A DNA stretch of 64,000 bases from an uncultured Oscillospiraceae bacterium (GTDB lineage Bacteria > Bacillota > Clostridia > Oscillospirales > Oscillospiraceae): assembly GCA_934565415.1 (NCBI GenBank), contig CAKTHQ010000007.1, positions 1 to 64,000 on the forward strand. Direction: 5' to 3'. The notes beneath the pieces were generated by a model. That model searched no databases, was not told the origin of the DNA, and was given only the letters and a program-made list of their open reading frames with translations. Shown here one piece after another: positions 25,630-34,221 of the stretch (position 1 is its first letter; every line of letters starts with the position of its first letter). The position numbers and the translations under genes are program-made.

Positions 25630-27015
25630 TCAGAACCGGAAATACAAAAAGGGATTATAGGACCCATCCACCAAACAGGCGGTGGCCAGGGCCAGGAGCA
25701 TGATCTCTCCAATGGGGACGAGCACCGCAGCGGCCTTCGGGAACCGGCTTTCGCATTTCTGCAAAGCAATCTTTGGCAGCGGCGTTGCCCCCAAAATGGC
25801 GATACACAAAAGAACCGCATTGCTCTTTAAAAGGTATAGCCCCTCTGCCGATTCCCCGGGGATACCGGCAAGGCCGAATAGACTCCCCATGCAGGAAATG
25901 GCCCCGGAAAGGGAGGAGGCATCAAACAGCACAAAGCCCAGCATGACCGCCAGAAGCACATAAACCCGCCCCAAAACTCTGGAGGAATCCAGCGTTTTCA
26001 GCAGGAAGCTTTTTTCGACGATCAGCAGCAGCGCAAACCACAGCCCCCAGAATACAAAATTCCAGGAGGCCCCGTGCCAGAAGCCGGTGAGCATCCATAC
26101 GACCAGAATGTTGAAAATCTGCCGTGCCTTCCCTTTCCGGTTGCCCCCAAGGGGGATATATACATAGTCCCGGAACCAGGAGCTCAGGGACATATGCCAC
26201 CGCCGCCAGAACTCCGTAATACTGCGGGAGATATAGGGATAATTAAAGTTTTCCGGGAAGGAAAAGCCAAACATCCGCCCCAGGCCAATGGCCATATCGC
26301 TATAGCCGGAGAAATCAAAATAGATGTGCAGAGTGTAACTGACGGCATAGAGCCAGGAAAACAGCACGCTGGGGTCCTGGGTCACCCGCCAGGCGGCGCA
26401 GATTTCCCCCAAGAGGTTCGCAAGCAATACCTTTTTGCCCAGCCCTGCCAAAAATCGCCCGGTGCCCTGGCGCAGATTGTCCCAATTGTGGACTCTGGTT
26501 TTCAGCTGCTGGGCAATATCCGTATACCGGACGATGGGGCCTGCGATGAGCTGGGGGAAGAACGTAACATAGCAGGCAAGATCGATGGGATTCCTTTGGG
26601 CCCGGGTATCCCCCCGGTACACATCCACCGTATAGCTAAGAATCTGGAAGGTATAAAAACTGATACCTACGGGCAGGGTCAGCTTCAACAAGGTAAAATG
26701 GGCGCCCAGGGCGTTCATGTTTTCCAGAAAGAAGTTTGCATACTTAAAGTAGATGAGAAAGCTCAGGCTGGAAGCCACACTCAAAAAAAGAAGCAGCTTC
26801 CGCTGTTTCGGAAACCGCTCCAGGCATAAGCCAAAACCGTAGCCCAGGAGCGTGGCAAACAGCATCACTGCCAGATACTTCGGTTCCCCCCAGGCATAAA
26901 ACACCAGGCTGAAAAATAGCAGCACGGCGTTTTTTCCTATTCTGGGTGTGAGATAATAAAAGATCAACACCAGGGGGAGAAAATAATAGAGAAAAGGAAT
27001 ACTGGAAAAAATCAT
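25630..27015 (-). CDS. MBOAT family O-acyltransferase (AlgI-like)
   Basis: 461 residues with roughly ten membrane helices. The MBOAT signature is complete: RRWHMSLSSWFRDYVYIPLGG around 270-290 and the active-site His in GFWHGASWNFVFWG about 40 residues later. Such proteins move acetyl groups from cytoplasmic acetyl-CoA to an extracytoplasmic carrier or partner. With the DHHW gene downstream it forms an alginate-type O-acetylation pair, likely acting on cell-wall or exopolysaccharide. AAAGGA precedes the ATG. Confidence 0.9.
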   Translation of the reverse strand: MIFSSIPFLYYFLPLVLIFYYLTPRIGKNAVLLFFSLVFYAWGEPKYLAVMLFATLLGYGFGLCLERFPKQRKLLLFLSVASSLSFLIYFKYANFFLENMNALGAHFTLLKLTLPVGISFYTFQILSYTVDVYRGDTRAQRNPIDLACYVTFFPQLIAGPIVRYTDIAQQLKTRVHNWDNLRQGTGRFLAGLGKKVLLANLLGEICAAWRVTQDPSVLFSWLYAVSYTLHIYFDFSGYSDMAIGLGRMFGFSFPENFNYPYISRSITEFWRRWHMSLSSWFRDYVYIPLGGNRKGKARQIFNILVVWMLTGFWHGASWNFVFWGLWFALLLIVEKSFLLKTLDSSRVLGRVYVLLAVMLGFVLFDASSLSGAISCMGSLFGLAGIPGESAEGLYLLKSNAVLLCIAILGATPLPKIALQKCESRFPKAAAVLVPIGEIMLLALATACLVDGSYNPFLYFRF

Positions 27016-27058
27016 TCGGGGGTATCCTTTCTAGTATATTCAAACCACGGCCTGTATC

Positions 27059-27089
27059 GTAGGGGCGGCTGGTAACCGCCCCTACAGTG
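27059..27089. repeat. short palindromic repeat, copy 1
   Basis: GTAGGGGCGG/CCGCCCCTAC stem around CTGGTAA, between the lipoprotein and MBOAT genes. The block ggcggctggta-ccgcccctacagtg recurs at 50910-50934 with one difference. It could act as an intra-operon hairpin, but no T-run follows on either strand. Confidence 0.55.
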
Positions 27090-27100
27090 AACGGGGGGAT

Positions 27101-27691
27101 TTATGCTTCCGCCGGGGCCTCTACCAGGAGGGTAGCGCCCAGGGAGACGGCACCGTCCTTGAACTGCTGAATGAGGTCGTCGGCACCGTAGGCGGTGAGA
27201 ACGTAATTATCCAGGCTCAGCACCACTACGGTATCCGGGAAGCCGCACATCCACTGGTTGCCCTGGACGATCTCCTTGTAGATTTCGGCAAAGGAGGAAG
27301 CATCCCCGGCATTCTTCAGCTGCATAGCGGCAGAGCAGAAGGTGTTGGTGTTCATCATGTGGATCAGGGTGGCAGCGTCGCCGGTGAGCTTGTCCGTCAG
27401 ATTCTCGTCTACCAAAATCTGATACTGGAAGGTATCGCTGTAGGCGGTTACATCAAAAGCGCCGGGGCCGTCCATGGTGTCGTGGGCTTCGTCCCCACCG
27501 GCGGCGGGGAAACGGTCATCCTCCGGGAAGGTGGCCCAGACGGCCTCCATCAGCTCCAGGGAGGAGGCGTAGGCGGGGGCAGTGGTCTCCGTAGCCTCCG
27601 TAGTGGCGGCAGGAGTCTCCTGCTTGCCGCAGCCGGCAAATACAGCGGCGCACAGGGCGGCGCAGAGAATGAGAGAAATCAGTTTTTTCAT
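27101..27691 (-). CDS. lipoprotein of unknown function in the AlgI/DHHW locus
   Basis: 196 residues; signal peptide 1-20 with lipobox FAGC (Cys21), a short Thr/Ala/Glu linker to about 42, then a compact domain starting SSLELMEAVWATFPEDDRF and containing a regular alpha/beta pattern (VVVLSLDNYVLTAYG near the end). I do not recognise the domain. It is first in the same direction as the MBOAT and DHHW genes, with an 85-bp gap, so it may belong to the same extracellular acylation system. ATG follows GAAAGGAAACC. Confidence 0.6.
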   Translation of the reverse strand: MKKLISLILCAALCAAVFAGCGKQETPAATTEATETTAPAYASSLELMEAVWATFPEDDRFPAAGGDEAHDTMDGPGAFDVTAYSDTFQYQILVDENLTDKLTGDAATLIHMMNTNTFCSAAMQLKNAGDASSFAEIYKEIVQGNQWMCGFPDTVVVLSLDNYVLTAYGADDLIQQFKDGAVSLGATLLVEAPAEA

Positions 27692-27854
27692 GGTTTCGGT
27701 TTCCTTTCAGGTTTATATACGGTAGTATACCCGGTGAAAATGAATAAGGCATCAGATCCTTGTAAACGAATTGAAAATATCCGCCGGGTTAGGAGATTAT
27801 ACCATATTTATGAGAAAATACTAGACCCAATATTTTCCGGGAAGAACAGTTTGG

Positions 27855-28152
27855 CAAATGGGGAGCTGACGGGGTAAACGGTAGGTACCGGCGGCAAGCT
27901 CTTCCCCCCTCCTGCATGGAGGGGGCGCCCACCGCAGTGGGCGGGGGTGGAGGGGACCCGGTACGATGACTTTCTGCATTTGGATGAATGGTATTCCCTA
28001 AATATGCCCCTATTTTCTCAATATACCTATCTGTTTTCGGTAGGGGTCCCCTCCACCCCCGGCCTGCGGGCCACCCCCTCCATGCAGGAGGGGGAATGGG
28101 GATTTTTCCCGCAGGCGGACACCATTCAACTAACCCCACAAATCCTTATTTT
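27855..28152. repeat. MITE-like palindromic element, copy C (about 298 bp)
   Basis: Begins CAAATGGGGAGCTGACGG and ends ACCCCACAAATCCTTATTT, with inward-facing GC-rich arms (CTCCTGCATGGAGGGGG...GGGTGGAGGGGACC and its inverted partner near 28047-28093) around a non-palindromic AT-rich centre. It lies in the divergent gap between the lipoprotein gene and the beta-CASP nuclease gene. Confidence 0.7.
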
Positions 28153-28217
28153 CGGGCATCCGCCCCAAAGTGCGCAGATTCCTTTTGAGCGTTTTCCTGG
28201 GCGGGAAGGAAAGACCG

Positions 28218-28226
28218 TGCTATAAT
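28218..28226 (+). promoter_or_regulatory. extended -10 promoter of the beta-CASP nuclease gene
   Basis: TGCTATAAT is an extended -10 (TGn-TATAAT) with no good -35 box, 21 bp before the ATG. Confidence 0.55.
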
Positions 28227-28247
28227 AGTATCATAAGGAGGTGCGCC

Positions 28248-29846
28248 ATGAAACTGACATTTTTGGGAGCTACCCATGAGGTGACGGGTTCCTGTACCGT
28301 GATCGAGTGCGGCGGGGTGCTGGGCTTGGTGGACTGCGGCATGGAGCAGGGGAAGGACTGCTTTGAAAACCAGAGCCTGCCGGTAAGCTCTGGCCAGCTG
28401 GACTTTGTGCTGCTGACCCATGCCCACATCGACCACTCGGGGCTATTGCCGCTGCTGACCAAAAACGGATTCCGGGGGAGAATTTATTCCACGGATGAGA
28501 CCATGAACCTCAGCGCCATTATGCTGAAGGACTGCGCCCACATCCAGATGCAGGAGGCTCAGTGGAAAACCAGAAAGGCCGCCCGGGCCGGCCAGGAGCC
28601 GGTGGAGGCTATTTACGACCTGGCGGATGCCGATGCCTGTATGAAACGCTTCCGTCCCTGCCCCCTGGGGGAGAAAATCTCCATCGCACAGGGGATCGAC
28701 ATCCGGTTTGTAAACGCCGGGCATCTGCTGGGCTCTGCCTCCATTGAAATATGGCTATCCGAGCCGGGCGTCAGCCGGAAGCTTGTGTTCTCCGGGGACC
28801 TGGGCAATGTGGACCTGCCCATTTTAAGAGGGAAGGACTATGTAGAAGAGGCAGACTACGCCGTCATCGAATCCACCTACGGGGACCGGCTTCACGAAAG
28901 CTGCCCGGAGCCTGCCCAATTTCTGGCGGACTGCATCCGGCAGACCCTGGGCAAAGGCGGCAACCTGGTGATTCCTGCCTTTGCCGTAGGCCGGACTCAG
29001 GAGATGCTGTACCTGCTGCGGGAAATCAAGGAAAAGAATCTGGTGGGGATGGACTTCCCGGTGTATGTGGACAGTCCTTTGGCCATCGAGGCAACGGCGG
29101 TATTTTTGCAATGCGCTCCCGGCTGCTTGGACGACCGGACCCTGGACATGATCCACCGGGGCATCAATCCTCTGATGTTTCCGGGGCTCCATCTGGCGGT
29201 GACCAGCGAGGAGTCCAAGGCCATCAATATGGATCCTACGCCAAAGATCATTCTCTCTGCCAGCGGTATGTGTGAAGCCGGCCGTATTCGCCATCACCTA
29301 AAGCACAACCTGTGGAGAAGCAATTGTACCGTTCTCTTCGTTGGCTATCAGGCCGCGGGAACCCTGGGGCGGAGCCTGATGGAGGGGGTTAAAACCGTGA
29401 AGCTCTTTAATGAAGAGGTTGCGGTGTGCGCCAGGATTGAATCCATGCCCGGAAAGAGCGGTCATGCGGACCAAAAGGAGCTGCTGCACTGGCTGGAAAT
29501 GTTCCGGGAAAAGCCCAGAAAGGTCTTTGTGAACCATGGCGAGGATAACGTAGCCACATTCTTTGCGGGGCTCATCCAGGAAAAGCTGGGCATCCATGCT
29601 GCGGCCCCCTTCTCCGGAGCCATATTCAATTTGGCCTCCGGCCGGTTTGAATATGAACCGGAGGGTATCCCGGTGGTTAAGAAGACGGAAAGCCCTGCTA
29701 CAGCCCGGAAGAACAGTATTTATGGCAAACTGACGGCGGCTTTGACTCGTTTGACGGCGCTTGTGGGGGACTTCAGGGGCCGGACAAACAAGGATGCGGC
29801 CAAGTTCGCCGATCAGATCAACGCGCTATGCGATAAATGGCAGTGA
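28248..29846 (+). CDS. beta-CASP metallo-beta-lactamase family RNA nuclease
   Basis: 532 residues. The metallo-beta-lactamase core holds THAHIDHSG (58-63 is HAHIDH), GHLLGSASIEIW and the beta-CASP insert with VDSPLA, ILSASGMCEAGRIRHHL and a late KSGHADQKELLHW, the arrangement of bacterial CPSF73/YciF-type ribonucleases. These cleave or trim RNA using two zinc ions. A C-terminal tail of about 80 residues (from 455) is extra. ATAAGGAGGTG gives the start at 28248; the frame extends further upstream over the promoter. Monocistronic, ended by the hairpin at 29908. Confidence 0.85.
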   Translation: MKLTFLGATHEVTGSCTVIECGGVLGLVDCGMEQGKDCFENQSLPVSSGQLDFVLLTHAHIDHSGLLPLLTKNGFRGRIYSTDETMNLSAIMLKDCAHIQMQEAQWKTRKAARAGQEPVEAIYDLADADACMKRFRPCPLGEKISIAQGIDIRFVNAGHLLGSASIEIWLSEPGVSRKLVFSGDLGNVDLPILRGKDYVEEADYAVIESTYGDRLHESCPEPAQFLADCIRQTLGKGGNLVIPAFAVGRTQEMLYLLREIKEKNLVGMDFPVYVDSPLAIEATAVFLQCAPGCLDDRTLDMIHRGINPLMFPGLHLAVTSEESKAINMDPTPKIILSASGMCEAGRIRHHLKHNLWRSNCTVLFVGYQAAGTLGRSLMEGVKTVKLFNEEVAVCARIESMPGKSGHADQKELLHWLEMFREKPRKVFVNHGEDNVATFFAGLIQEKLGIHAAAPFSGAIFNLASGRFEYEPEGIPVVKKTESPATARKNSIYGKLTAALTRLTALVGDFRGRTNKDAAKFADQINALCDKWQ

Positions 29847-29907
29847 ATCCTGCAAAATAAAATTACCAATATACGGTGTATAAATGAATAATATACATAA
29901 ATAAGCG

Positions 29908-29944
29908 ATTGTCCCCGGCGGAACATCAGCCGGGGACAATTTCT
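29908..29944 (+). terminator. terminator of the beta-CASP nuclease gene
   Basis: Twelve-base perfect stem ATTGTCCCCGGC/GCCGGGGACAAT with a nine-base loop, then TTCT. The next 200 bp (29945-30153) are AT-rich with no gene. Confidence 0.75.
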
Positions 29945-30153
29945 GTCCGGTTGCGGCGTGGACAAATGTAGACGGCCTGCGGAAAGTGTGCTCCCATGAC
30001 GGATTCTTGTTTCTGTTTAGAAAATGAATGGGGCCGGGAAAAGATTAAAAAAAAATTTATATAAAAACAGGAAACAAATAAAGCATACGTTTGTGAAAAC
30101 ATACAAAAGCTGGTAGACCGGTGGATTATTACGCATTTTATTGCAATTTAAGG

Positions 30154-30207
30154 TTGACAAACCCTGCAATTTTGACTATAGTATGAACATCCTGCAAACG
30201 CAGGATG
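30154..30207 (+). promoter_or_regulatory. promoter and 5' hairpin of the DUF3798 ABC operon
   Basis: TTGACA (30154-30159), 17 bases, TATAGT (30177-30182). The transcript would begin with the hairpin CATCCTGC-AAAC-GCAGGATG (30188-30207), which could stabilise the mRNA 5' end. Confidence 0.7.
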
Positions 30208-30238
30208 AATCTTTTGAGGAAAAGATGGAGGTCTAATA

Positions 30239-31474
30239 ATGAAAAAGATCATGAGCGTCCTGCTGGTCCTGGCTATGGCTCTTGCCCTGGTAGCCTGCGG
30301 CGGCAGCAACACCCCCGCCACCACCGCTCCCGCTGACAACGCCCTGCTGGATGCCGACGGCAATCCCTTCCACATCGGTATTGTTACCGGTTCCGTTTCT
30401 CAGTCCGAGGACGACCGCCGCGGTGCCGAGGCCTTCCAGGCTATGTACGGCGAGGAGAACGTCACCCTGGCGATCTACCCCGACAACTTCACCGAAGAGC
30501 TGGAGACCACCATTCAGACCATCGTCAACCTGTCCGATGATCCCGAGATGAAGGCCATCATTGTTAACCAGGCTGTTCCCGGCACCACCGAGGCTTTCCG
30601 TCAGATCAAGGAGCATCGCCCCGACATCATCTGTGTCGCCGGTGAGTCCCACGAGGACCTGCCCGAGATCGGCTCCGCCGCTGACCTGACCTGCAACAAC
30701 GACTTTGTGGCCCGTGGCTACCTGATCATCCGTACCGCCCATGAGCTGGGCTGCGACACCTTCGTGCACATCTCCTTCCCCCGTCACATGGCCTATGAAA
30801 CCATGTCCCGCCGCGTGGCCATCATGCAGGCTGCCTGCGAAGAGTTCGGCATGAAGTTCGTTCTGGAGACCGCTCCCGACCCCACCTCTGACGTCGGCGT
30901 TGCCGGTGCTCAGGCTTACATCCTTGAGAAGGTTCCCGAGTGGGTCGAGAAGTACGGCAAGAATGCCGCCTACTTCTGCACCAACGACGCCCACACCGAG
31001 CCCCTGCTGAAGCAGCTGCTGGAGTATGGCGGATACTTCATCGAGGCCGACCTGCCCTCTCCTCTGATGGGCTACCCCGGCGCTCTGGGCCTGGACCTGA
31101 CCGAGGAGGCCGGCGACTTTGAGAAGATCCTGGCCAAGGTTGAGGCCGCTATCAACGAAAAGGGCGGCGCCGATCACTTCGGCACCTGGGCTTACTCCTA
31201 CGGCTACACCGTGTCCGCAGGCCTTGCCGAGCACTGCAAGAACGTCCTGCAGGGCAACAGCGAGCTGTGCGATGTGGACGACATTGCCAAGGCTTACCAG
31301 GTGTTCTCCCCCAAGGCCCAGTGGAACGGCTCCAACTACACCAATGCTGACACCGGTGTAAAGCTGGACAACGTGTTCCTGGTCTATCAGGATACCTACA
31401 TCATGGGCAATCCCGGCCACTTCATGGGTTCCACCTCTGTGGAAGTTCCCGAGAAGTACTTCACGCTGAAGTAA
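30239..31474 (+). CDS. DUF3798 family substrate-binding lipoprotein
   Basis: 411 residues; signal peptide with lipobox LVAC (Cys20), then a periplasmic-binding-protein-like fold starting FHIGIVTGSVSQSEDDRRGAE, which I recognise as the DUF3798 family. Other landmarks are LAIYPDNFTEELETTIQ, KAIIVNQAVPGTTEAF and the C-terminal QDTYIMGNPGHFMGST. It is the likely ligand-binding subunit of the ABC importer encoded next. The ligand is unknown; the sugar-type transport genes suggest a nucleoside, sugar or similar compound. The start is fixed by GGAGG ten bases before ATG. Codon use is strongly biased, as in highly expressed genes. Confidence 0.8.
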   Translation: MKKIMSVLLVLAMALALVACGGSNTPATTAPADNALLDADGNPFHIGIVTGSVSQSEDDRRGAEAFQAMYGEENVTLAIYPDNFTEELETTIQTIVNLSDDPEMKAIIVNQAVPGTTEAFRQIKEHRPDIICVAGESHEDLPEIGSAADLTCNNDFVARGYLIIRTAHELGCDTFVHISFPRHMAYETMSRRVAIMQAACEEFGMKFVLETAPDPTSDVGVAGAQAYILEKVPEWVEKYGKNAAYFCTNDAHTEPLLKQLLEYGGYFIEADLPSPLMGYPGALGLDLTEEAGDFEKILAKVEAAINEKGGADHFGTWAYSYGYTVSAGLAEHCKNVLQGNSELCDVDDIAKAYQVFSPKAQWNGSNYTNADTGVKLDNVFLVYQDTYIMGNPGHFMGSTSVEVPEKYFTLK

Positions 31475-31498
31475 CAAGCGAACGAAATAAAATACGAG

Positions 31499-31529
31499 GC
31501 AGGGGAGAGGTTATCTCTCCCCTGCTTTT
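31499..31529 (+). terminator. intercistronic terminator/attenuator
   Basis: Stem GCAGGGGAGAG/CTCTCCCCTGC, loop TTAT plus flanks, then TTTT. Between the binding-protein gene and the ATPase gene; probably makes the binding protein more abundant than the membrane complex. Confidence 0.7.
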
Positions 31530-31547
31530 ACAGGTAAGGAACTGCTT

Positions 31548-33137
31548 ATGGAAAAAAATACTGCTCCTTTGCTGGAGATGCGAAATATCAAGAAGGATTT
31601 CTTCGGGAACCAGGTTCTCGAAGACATTAACTTTACTCTGAAAGCCGGCGAGGTCCTGGGCCTGGTTGGTGAAAACGGTGCCGGTAAGTCCACTCTTATG
31701 AAGATCCTGTTCGGTATGGACGTCATTCGGGAAACCGGCGGCTACGGCGGCGATGTGCTGCTGAACGGCGAAAAAGTGAATTTCGCCACCCCCTTCGATG
31801 CCCTGGCAGCCGGTATCGGCATGGTGCATCAGGAGTTCTCTCTGATTCCCGGCTTTTCTGCCACAGAGAATATTCTGCTCAATCGTGAGCCTCAAAAGAA
31901 GACAATTCTGTCCGAGGTTTTTGGCGACCGGCTGAATACCCTGGATTATAAAGAAATGGATAAGCGCGCCGAGGCGGCCATCGAAAAGATGGGCGTCCGT
32001 ATTGACGCGGATATGCGCATCAGCGATATGCCCGTCGGTCATAAGCAGTTCACCGAGATTGCCAGAGAGCTGAGCAAGGACCAGCTGAAGCTGCTGATCC
32101 TGGACGAACCCACCGCCGTTCTGACGGAGAAGGAGGCTGATGCGCTGCTGGACTCCATTCGCAGTATGTCCAAGCGGGGCATTTCCGTGATTTTCATCAC
32201 CCATCGGCTCCACGAGATCCTGTCCGTGTGCAATAAGGTGGTCATCATGCGTGACGGCCATGTGGTCAAGGACGTTCCCGCCCAGGAAACCAATGTGGAT
32301 GACATTACTCGCGCCATGGTCGGCCGGAAGGTGGATACCGCCGTTGCCCAGGATGTGGTGGACCACAGTGACGCCAAGACCATCATGTCCATCCGCAAGC
32401 TGTGGGTGGATATGCCCGGCGAGATCGTCCGCAACGTGAACCTGGACATTAAGGAAGGGGAGATCCTGGGCATCGGCGGTCTGGCCGGCCAGGGTAAGCT
32501 GGGCATCCCCAACGGCGTCATGGGCCTGTATGAGGCCGGCGGCACCGTGGAGTTCGACGGCAAGCCCATCCCTCTGAACAACCCTCGGCGGTGCCTGGAC
32601 GAGCAGCTGGCTTTCGTGTCTGAGGACCGCAGAGGCGTTGGCCTGTTGCTGGACGAGAGCCTGGAATGGAATGTGGCCTTCCCCGCTATGCAGATCCACA
32701 ACAAGTTCCTGAAGAAATATCTGGGCGGCCTTATTAAGTGGCGTGACGAAAAGGCCATCCACGAAATCACGGAGCAATACATCGACGAGCTGAAGATCAA
32801 GTGCACCTCCTCCAAGCAGAAGGCCCGGGAGCTTTCCGGCGGCAACCAGCAGAAGGTGTGCCTGGCCAAGGCTTTCGCGCTGGAGCCCAAGTTCCTCTTC
32901 GTTTCCGAGCCGACCCGTGGTATCGACGTAGGTGCCAAGGCCCTGGTTCTGGAAGCGCTGAAGAAATTCAACCGGGAAAGCGGCGTCACCGTGGTGATGA
33001 TCTCCTCCGAGCTGGAGGAGCTGCGGACCACCTGCGACCGCATTGCCATCGTCTCCGGCGGACGCATCGCCGGGATCCTGCCGGCGACCGAATCCAGCGA
33101 GGCCTTTGGCGCGCTGATGGTCAGTCAGGTCAAGTAA
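31548..33137 (+). CDS. sugar/nucleoside-type ABC transporter, duplicated ATPase
   Basis: 529 residues with two fused ABC domains, as in RbsA/MglA/YufO. The first has Walker A GENGAGKS (41-48), Walker B LLILDEPT and a weak signature (MPVGHKQ). The second has a degenerate P-loop (GGLAGQGK), the full signature LSGGNQQK and Walker B FLFVSEPT, the asymmetric pattern usual for the family. It energises the two permeases that follow. Start after AGGTAAGGA. Confidence 0.9.
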   Translation: MEKNTAPLLEMRNIKKDFFGNQVLEDINFTLKAGEVLGLVGENGAGKSTLMKILFGMDVIRETGGYGGDVLLNGEKVNFATPFDALAAGIGMVHQEFSLIPGFSATENILLNREPQKKTILSEVFGDRLNTLDYKEMDKRAEAAIEKMGVRIDADMRISDMPVGHKQFTEIARELSKDQLKLLILDEPTAVLTEKEADALLDSIRSMSKRGISVIFITHRLHEILSVCNKVVIMRDGHVVKDVPAQETNVDDITRAMVGRKVDTAVAQDVVDHSDAKTIMSIRKLWVDMPGEIVRNVNLDIKEGEILGIGGLAGQGKLGIPNGVMGLYEAGGTVEFDGKPIPLNNPRRCLDEQLAFVSEDRRGVGLLLDESLEWNVAFPAMQIHNKFLKKYLGGLIKWRDEKAIHEITEQYIDELKIKCTSSKQKARELSGGNQQKVCLAKAFALEPKFLFVSEPTRGIDVGAKALVLEALKKFNRESGVTVVMISSELEELRTTCDRIAIVSGGRIAGILPATESSEAFGALMVSQVK

Positions 33138-33149
33138 GGAGGGCGAAAC

Positions 33150-34220
33150 ATGGAAAAGAAAGAAAAAGGACTGCTTCGCCGTGCCGTGGACAGCTACGGC
33201 GTTCCCAGATTGATCATCACGGGCTTTTTGCTGCTGATGTTCCTGCTGGCACCCTTTGCCCAGGTCAATCTGTGGACCCAGTTCACCAATGTATTTAACC
33301 GCTTCAGCTGGAACGCCATCATGGTTCTTGCCATGGTGCCAATGATTCACTCTGGCTGCGGCCTGAACATGGGTCTGCCCCTGGCCATCATCTCTGGTCT
33401 GCTGGGTTCCACCCTGTCCATCGAGTTCGGCTTCACCGGGGCTATGAGCTTTGTCATGGCGATCGTGCTGGCAACTCCCTTCGCCGTGATTCTGGGCGCT
33501 GCCTATGGCTTCCTGCTGAACAAGATCAAGGGCGGCGAAATGATGGTCGCCACCTATGTGGGCTACTCTGCCGTATCCTTTATGTGCATGATGTGGCTGC
33601 TGTTGCCCTACAAGAGCCCTACCATGGTTTGGGGCTTCGCCGGTAAGGGCCTGCGTACCACCATCTCCCTGGAAGGCTTCTACGATAAGGTCCTGGCGAA
33701 CTTTTTGCCCATTGACCTCAATAAGTTCGGCATCAATCTGGTGATCCCCACCGGTACGCTGCTGTTCTTTGCCCTGCTGGCCTTTGCCATGTGGGCGTTC
33801 CTGCACACCAAGACCGGCACGGCCATGACCGCCGTAGGATCCAACCCCGCCTTTGCCAAGGCCGCCGGCATCAACATCGACAAGATGCGTATGCTCTCCG
33901 TGGTGCTGTCCACCTGGCTGGGTGCCATCGGCATCCTGGTCTATGAGCAGGGCTTCGGCTTTACCCAGCTGTATATGGCCCCCTTTAATATGGCCTTCCC
34001 CGCGGTAGCGGCCATCCTCATTGGCGGCGCCACCGTGAACAAGGCCTCCATTGCCAACGTGATTATCGGAACCTTCCTGTATCAGGGCATGGTGACAATG
34101 ACCCCCACCGTGATGAACGGCCTGTTCCATATGGATATGAGCGAGGTTATTCGAATCATCGTGTCCAACGGTATGATCGTCTACGCACTGACCCGTAAGA
34201 CGGAAGGAGGCAAGAACTGA
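33150..34220 (+). CDS. ABC transporter permease 1 (BPD_transp_2 type)
   Basis: 356 residues and about ten membrane helices, of the RbsC/BmpC-like permease family (NPAFAKAAGINIDKMRMLSVVLSTWLGAIGG-type loop near 228-257). It pairs with the next permease to make a heterodimeric channel. Start after GGAGGGCGAAAC; stop followed by a two-base gap to the next gene. Confidence 0.87.
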   Translation: MEKKEKGLLRRAVDSYGVPRLIITGFLLLMFLLAPFAQVNLWTQFTNVFNRFSWNAIMVLAMVPMIHSGCGLNMGLPLAIISGLLGSTLSIEFGFTGAMSFVMAIVLATPFAVILGAAYGFLLNKIKGGEMMVATYVGYSAVSFMCMMWLLLPYKSPTMVWGFAGKGLRTTISLEGFYDKVLANFLPIDLNKFGINLVIPTGTLLFFALLAFAMWAFLHTKTGTAMTAVGSNPAFAKAAGINIDKMRMLSVVLSTWLGAIGILVYEQGFGFTQLYMAPFNMAFPAVAAILIGGATVNKASIANVIIGTFLYQGMVTMTPTVMNGLFHMDMSEVIRIIVSNGMIVYALTRKTEGGKN

Positions 34221-34221
34221 T

